Shown in pieces: positions 35,538 through 36,145 of a stretch of DNA of 36,145 nucleotides. Position numbers and translations under genes: made by a program. Position 1 is the first letter of the stretch. Every line of letters begins with the position of its first letter. Source of the DNA: a virus; the IMG/VR virus record IMGVR_UViG_3300031586_000015, positions 1 to 36,145 of that record; one strand, 5' to 3'. The notes beneath the pieces are model-generated. The model did not search any database, had not been told where the DNA came from, and worked only from the letters and a program-made list of their open reading frames with translations.

Positions 35538-36145
35538 ATGTTTGAAAACATAAGAAATAAAATAGCCCTGGGTTTAATCAGTAAGAAAGAGCAGATGACT
35601 CCCCTTATGTCTAGGATATTCAGCAATGCCTATTCTATGATGACTATGCCGGGACAACCGGTGTATACAGATATAACAGCTAACAAGGCCATTAGAGAAG
35701 GCTATAAAATGGCCGTTCCCGTTTATAGGGCTATCAGAACGATAGTCCAGGCGGCATCGGGTATCCCTTGGATAGTGTTAGATAATAAAGGGGAGGAGAT
35801 AGAAAATCATCCGTTTACTCAAGCCTGGTCAAAACCTAACCCTGAATTCTCAGGCCAGGATAATATGGAGTATATAATCGCTCATTTGATTCTTGCAGGC
35901 AATGCTTACCTGAGACCTATTTACAGAGGCAGAGAACCAATAGAGTTTTGGATAGAGATGCCAGACCTCGTAAAACCAATACCCGCTAACAATCGTGATG
36001 ACTGGATTCAAGGGTATGAATATACTTTATTTGGTGGGCAAAAGATTACACTTGAACGTGAGGCTATTTTACATTTCAAACAATTAGACCCCGGAAATTT
36101 GTTTATAGGCATGGGGGCTATTCAAGCAGGTGGTAGAGTAATCGA
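35538..36145 (+). CDS. Portal-MuF fusion protein, N-terminal part (continues at 3)
   Basis: Start ATG 35538, 202 codons before the window ends, then continues in the same frame at base 3. N-terminus FENIRNKIALGLISKKEQM, then YRAIRTIVQAASGIPWIVLDNKGEEIENHPFTQAWSKPNPEFSGQDNMEYIIAHLILAGNAYL, the conserved start of HK97/SPP1-type portals. The last 42 codons duplicate the left end. Confidence 0.9.
   Translation, partial: MFENIRNKIALGLISKKEQMTPLMSRIFSNAYSMMTMPGQPVYTDITANKAIREGYKMAVPVYRAIRTIVQAASGIPWIVLDNKGEEIENHPFTQAWSKPNPEFSGQDNMEYIIAHLILAGNAYLRPIYRGREPIEFWIEMPDLVKPIPANNRDDWIQGYEYTLFGGQKITLEREAILHFKQLDPGNLFIGMGAIQAGGRVI
36019..36145. repeat. 127-bp terminal direct repeat, right copy
   Basis: Second copy of the left-end sequence 1-127. 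It implies that the window ends join within the portal gene, with no base lost or gained. Confidence 0.95.

Overview
The window is an essentially complete genome of a tailed double-stranded DNA phage (siphovirus-like). The first 127 bases (1-127) are repeated exactly as the last 127 (36019-36145). The portal gene, which leaves the right end, continues in frame at the left end. I therefore read it as a circularly closed assembly of about 36,018 bp. No integrase, excisionase, partition gene or tRNA was recognised, so a virulent or circularly permuted headful-packaging phage is the simplest reading. Bacterial -35/-10 promoters, AGGAGG-type ribosome sites and a lipoprotein signal point to a bacterial host. 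The two CxxC...CxxC-SPYWD zinc ribbons recall proteins I associate with Chloroflexota/Dehalococcoidia, but that host guess is weak.

Layout. (1) 32543-36145 and 1-3738, plus strand: a small ORF, a ParB-methyltransferase fusion, small and large terminase, a portal-MuF fusion, prohead protease and HK97-fold capsid. (2) 3796-8723: two tandem decoration-like proteins and a block of adhesin- or fibre-like proteins, all placed before the head-tail connectors. (3) 8726-17425: connector, head closure, neck and tail completion proteins, two tandem tail tube genes, tail assembly chaperone with a CCCTTTA -1 frameshift, a short tape measure, a tail hub gene split in three with an inserted domain, a fibre-like protein, a lipoprotein and a coiled-coil membrane protein. 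(4) 17426-17701: a probable structured RNA, a strong terminator, and a promoter that starts the early operon almost exactly at the first ATG. (5) 17702-31472: early operon with a ribbon-helix-helix regulator, RecB-like nuclease, Rad52/Sak-like annealing protein, winged-helix ATPase, an iteron array that is a likely origin, then a DNA-modification island (three DPPY methyltransferase-type proteins, one PPC/ENP C5-methyltransferase-like protein, two HNH/NinG-like nucleases, two ASCH-like proteins) and many tiny zinc-binding or membrane proteins. (6) 31485-32275, minus strand: a three-gene operon with its own promoter and terminator. (7) 32276-32542: divergent regulatory region leading into the packaging genes.

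How it fits together. The early operon supplies recombination and replication proteins next to the iteron origin, and several DNA-modifying enzymes that could protect phage DNA from restriction. The leftward operon and the divergent region probably help set early/late timing. The late operon builds the particle. No endolysin was recognised, which is notable for a phage of this size.

The accessory region shows clear signs of gene shuffling. The same gene-junction and ribosome-binding-site sequences recur between unrelated genes, a leader fragment is duplicated, and there are paralogous membrane proteins and an ATA-start gene remnant.
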